Below, piece by piece: positions 63,236-64,000 of a stretch of DNA of 64,000 bases. Each line of letters begins with the position of its first letter. Position 1 is the first letter of the stretch. Both the position numbers and the translations under genes were made by a program. Location: assembly GCA_021495925.1 (NCBI GenBank), contig JAKEKT010000030.1, positions 1 through 64,000 of the forward strand, written 5' to 3'. The notes beneath the pieces were generated by a model. The model saw nothing but the letters and a program-made list of their open reading frames with translations, searched no databases and was not told the origin of the DNA. This DNA comes from Diplodia intermedia. Lineage: Eukaryota > Ascomycota > Dothideomycetes > Botryosphaeriales > Botryosphaeriaceae.

Positions 63236-63535
63236 ATTTTTTATTCTTTCTTTTATTTATCTTATATAAAGAAGTTTAGCGATCTATTTTATTTTTATTT
63301 TTCTTTCGTCTTTTATCGTCTTTATAGAAAATTCTACGTCTTCTTAAAACGAAAGTCGCGCACGAAGAGATAGCGACGTAAGTAATCTAGTAAAGCGTAA
63401 GTTATATACGTAGCGCGTCTATAATAATAATACCGTCTAACGATCGCGTTTCGCGTCGAGAGCTAGCTAATAGATACTAATATAGAACGCGATCTACGCT
63501 ATAGCTACTACTTTATTATAAGAAACCGATAGTAG

Positions 63536-64000
63536 ATGCCGAACTAAGACTAGAAAGTAACGATAATTAGACGTCTAACTAAGAAGATTAAGAAACGAAA
63601 GTAACTATACGATTAATACTAGCTCGCGGTCGCTCTAGCGAAGTCGATTATAGTAATTCTTAAGTATCTCTACTTCGACATCGTAGACCGCCTCGAGTAG
63701 AATACGATTATTAGAGTCGACTACGATATCTTCGCTATCTTAAACTAGAACTAAGCCATCTAGAAATTTCTAGATTACTATTACGTAAATAAGATCGCGA
63801 TCTTTTAGCGAAATCGATATCTCTAGAACTCTTAATTCGATTAGAACGAATAGTCTTCTTAGCTATCGAAGAACGTTAAGTTTTAAAAAGTACTTAATAT
63901 AATCGTAGTAGTAGTTAAAAACTAGTCTAAGCGGTTAGATATCTTAGACGAAAAGTATAACTCGAAATTCTTAAGTAACGACGAGTCTTAAAGCGCGTAG
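63536..64000 (+). pseudogene. Y third reading frame (ORF3), 5' part
   Basis: Starts ATG-CCG-AAC at 63,536 like the Z copy (M-P-N) and is cut by the window edge. TAA/TAG interrupt it in the same codons as in Z and X for the most part. Function unknown. Confidence 0.58.

Larger units (their letters stand above)
8990..64000. other. AT-rich, RIP-mutated repeat block
   Basis: From about 8,990 onward CpA and TpG are almost absent, TpA is very common, and remaining C and G sit mainly in CpT/ApG, GpC and CpG. This is the expected outcome of C-to-T change at CpA on both strands (RIP). Every recognisable transposon frame in the block is broken by TAA/TAG, as expected from CAA, CAG and TGG codons, and conserved Asp-Asp pairs read Asn-Asn. 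The block continues past the right edge. Composition is not uniform: 9-20 kb is the most degraded and 49-60 kb the least. Confidence 0.93.
43386..64000 (+). mobile_element. Gypsy chromovirus-type element Y, split by Z, runs off the right edge
   Basis: 5' LTR, then internal sequence 43,632-48,728 and 60,376-64,000. Together these are collinear with 32,529 to about 41,500 of X, apart from the solo LTR that Y lacks. Z (48,729-60,370) is inserted in its RT/RNase H region. The rest of ORF3 and the 3' LTR lie outside the window. Confidence 0.88.

Noticed and set aside
8990..64000. AT-rich block as mitochondrial DNA, bacterial contamination or a centromere
   Set aside because: It contains Gypsy, LINE and Tnp2 remnants with CpA/TpG depletion on both strands, which points to nuclear RIP. 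No mitochondrial genes were seen, and nothing specific argues for a centromere.
19524..64000. Direct repeats as a CRISPR array
   Set aside because: Repeats are long LTRs, gag-pol copies, or an uninterrupted 27-bp tandem array without spacers.

Overview
The window is fungal nuclear DNA, most likely from a filamentous ascomycete (Pezizomycotina). Evidence: a large intron-split gene with a short fungal-type intron in sequence of balanced base composition, followed by about 55 kb of AT-rich DNA that is almost free of CpA and TpG and full of TpA. That is the signature of repeat-induced point mutation (RIP), which acts on duplicated DNA in this group. The species cannot be named from the sequence.

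Left part (1 to about 8,990): normal composition. One convincing gene lies on the minus strand, 1,346-5,403: two exons, 1,333 codons, a mostly disordered protein with an N-terminal helical region that looks like a histone fold. A possible minus-strand gene starts at the very left edge. The 3.3 kb upstream of the main gene holds microsatellites and no credible gene. A segment able to fold into several stems (8,681-8,836) lies just before the composition switch.

Right part (about 8,990 to 64,000): a stack of dead transposons, all intact coding capacity destroyed by stops. In order: an unassigned AT-rich stretch with a minus-strand remnant of a Tnp2/Plavaka-type DNA transposase (about 11.15-11.85 kb); a Tad-like non-LTR retrotransposon (about 12.9-18.3 kb) with reverse transcriptase, RNase H and a C-terminal zinc-knuckle-like tail; then a nested series of Ty3/Gypsy elements, named here G1, G2, W, X, Y and Z. 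G1 starts at 19,524 and is split by the complete G2 (21,463-29,982, 807-bp LTRs, perfect TTAAA target duplication). G1 breaks off at 31,055 where W begins. W breaks at 32,283 where X begins, X breaks at 43,386 where Y begins, and Y is split by the complete element Z in reverse orientation (48,729-60,370). Y runs off the right edge. X, Y and Z are copies of one family with 246-bp LTRs. X also carries a solo LTR of that family with a perfect ATAAC duplication.

Both Gypsy families end pol with a chromodomain, a module thought to steer integration to heterochromatin, which fits elements landing inside each other. The X/Y/Z family has a third long reading frame between pol and the 3' LTR, with no function I recognise. 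G2 may have an antisense frame in the same place. RIP damage decreases with nesting depth: the LINE and G1 are most degraded and the innermost Z least, as expected for successive insertions.
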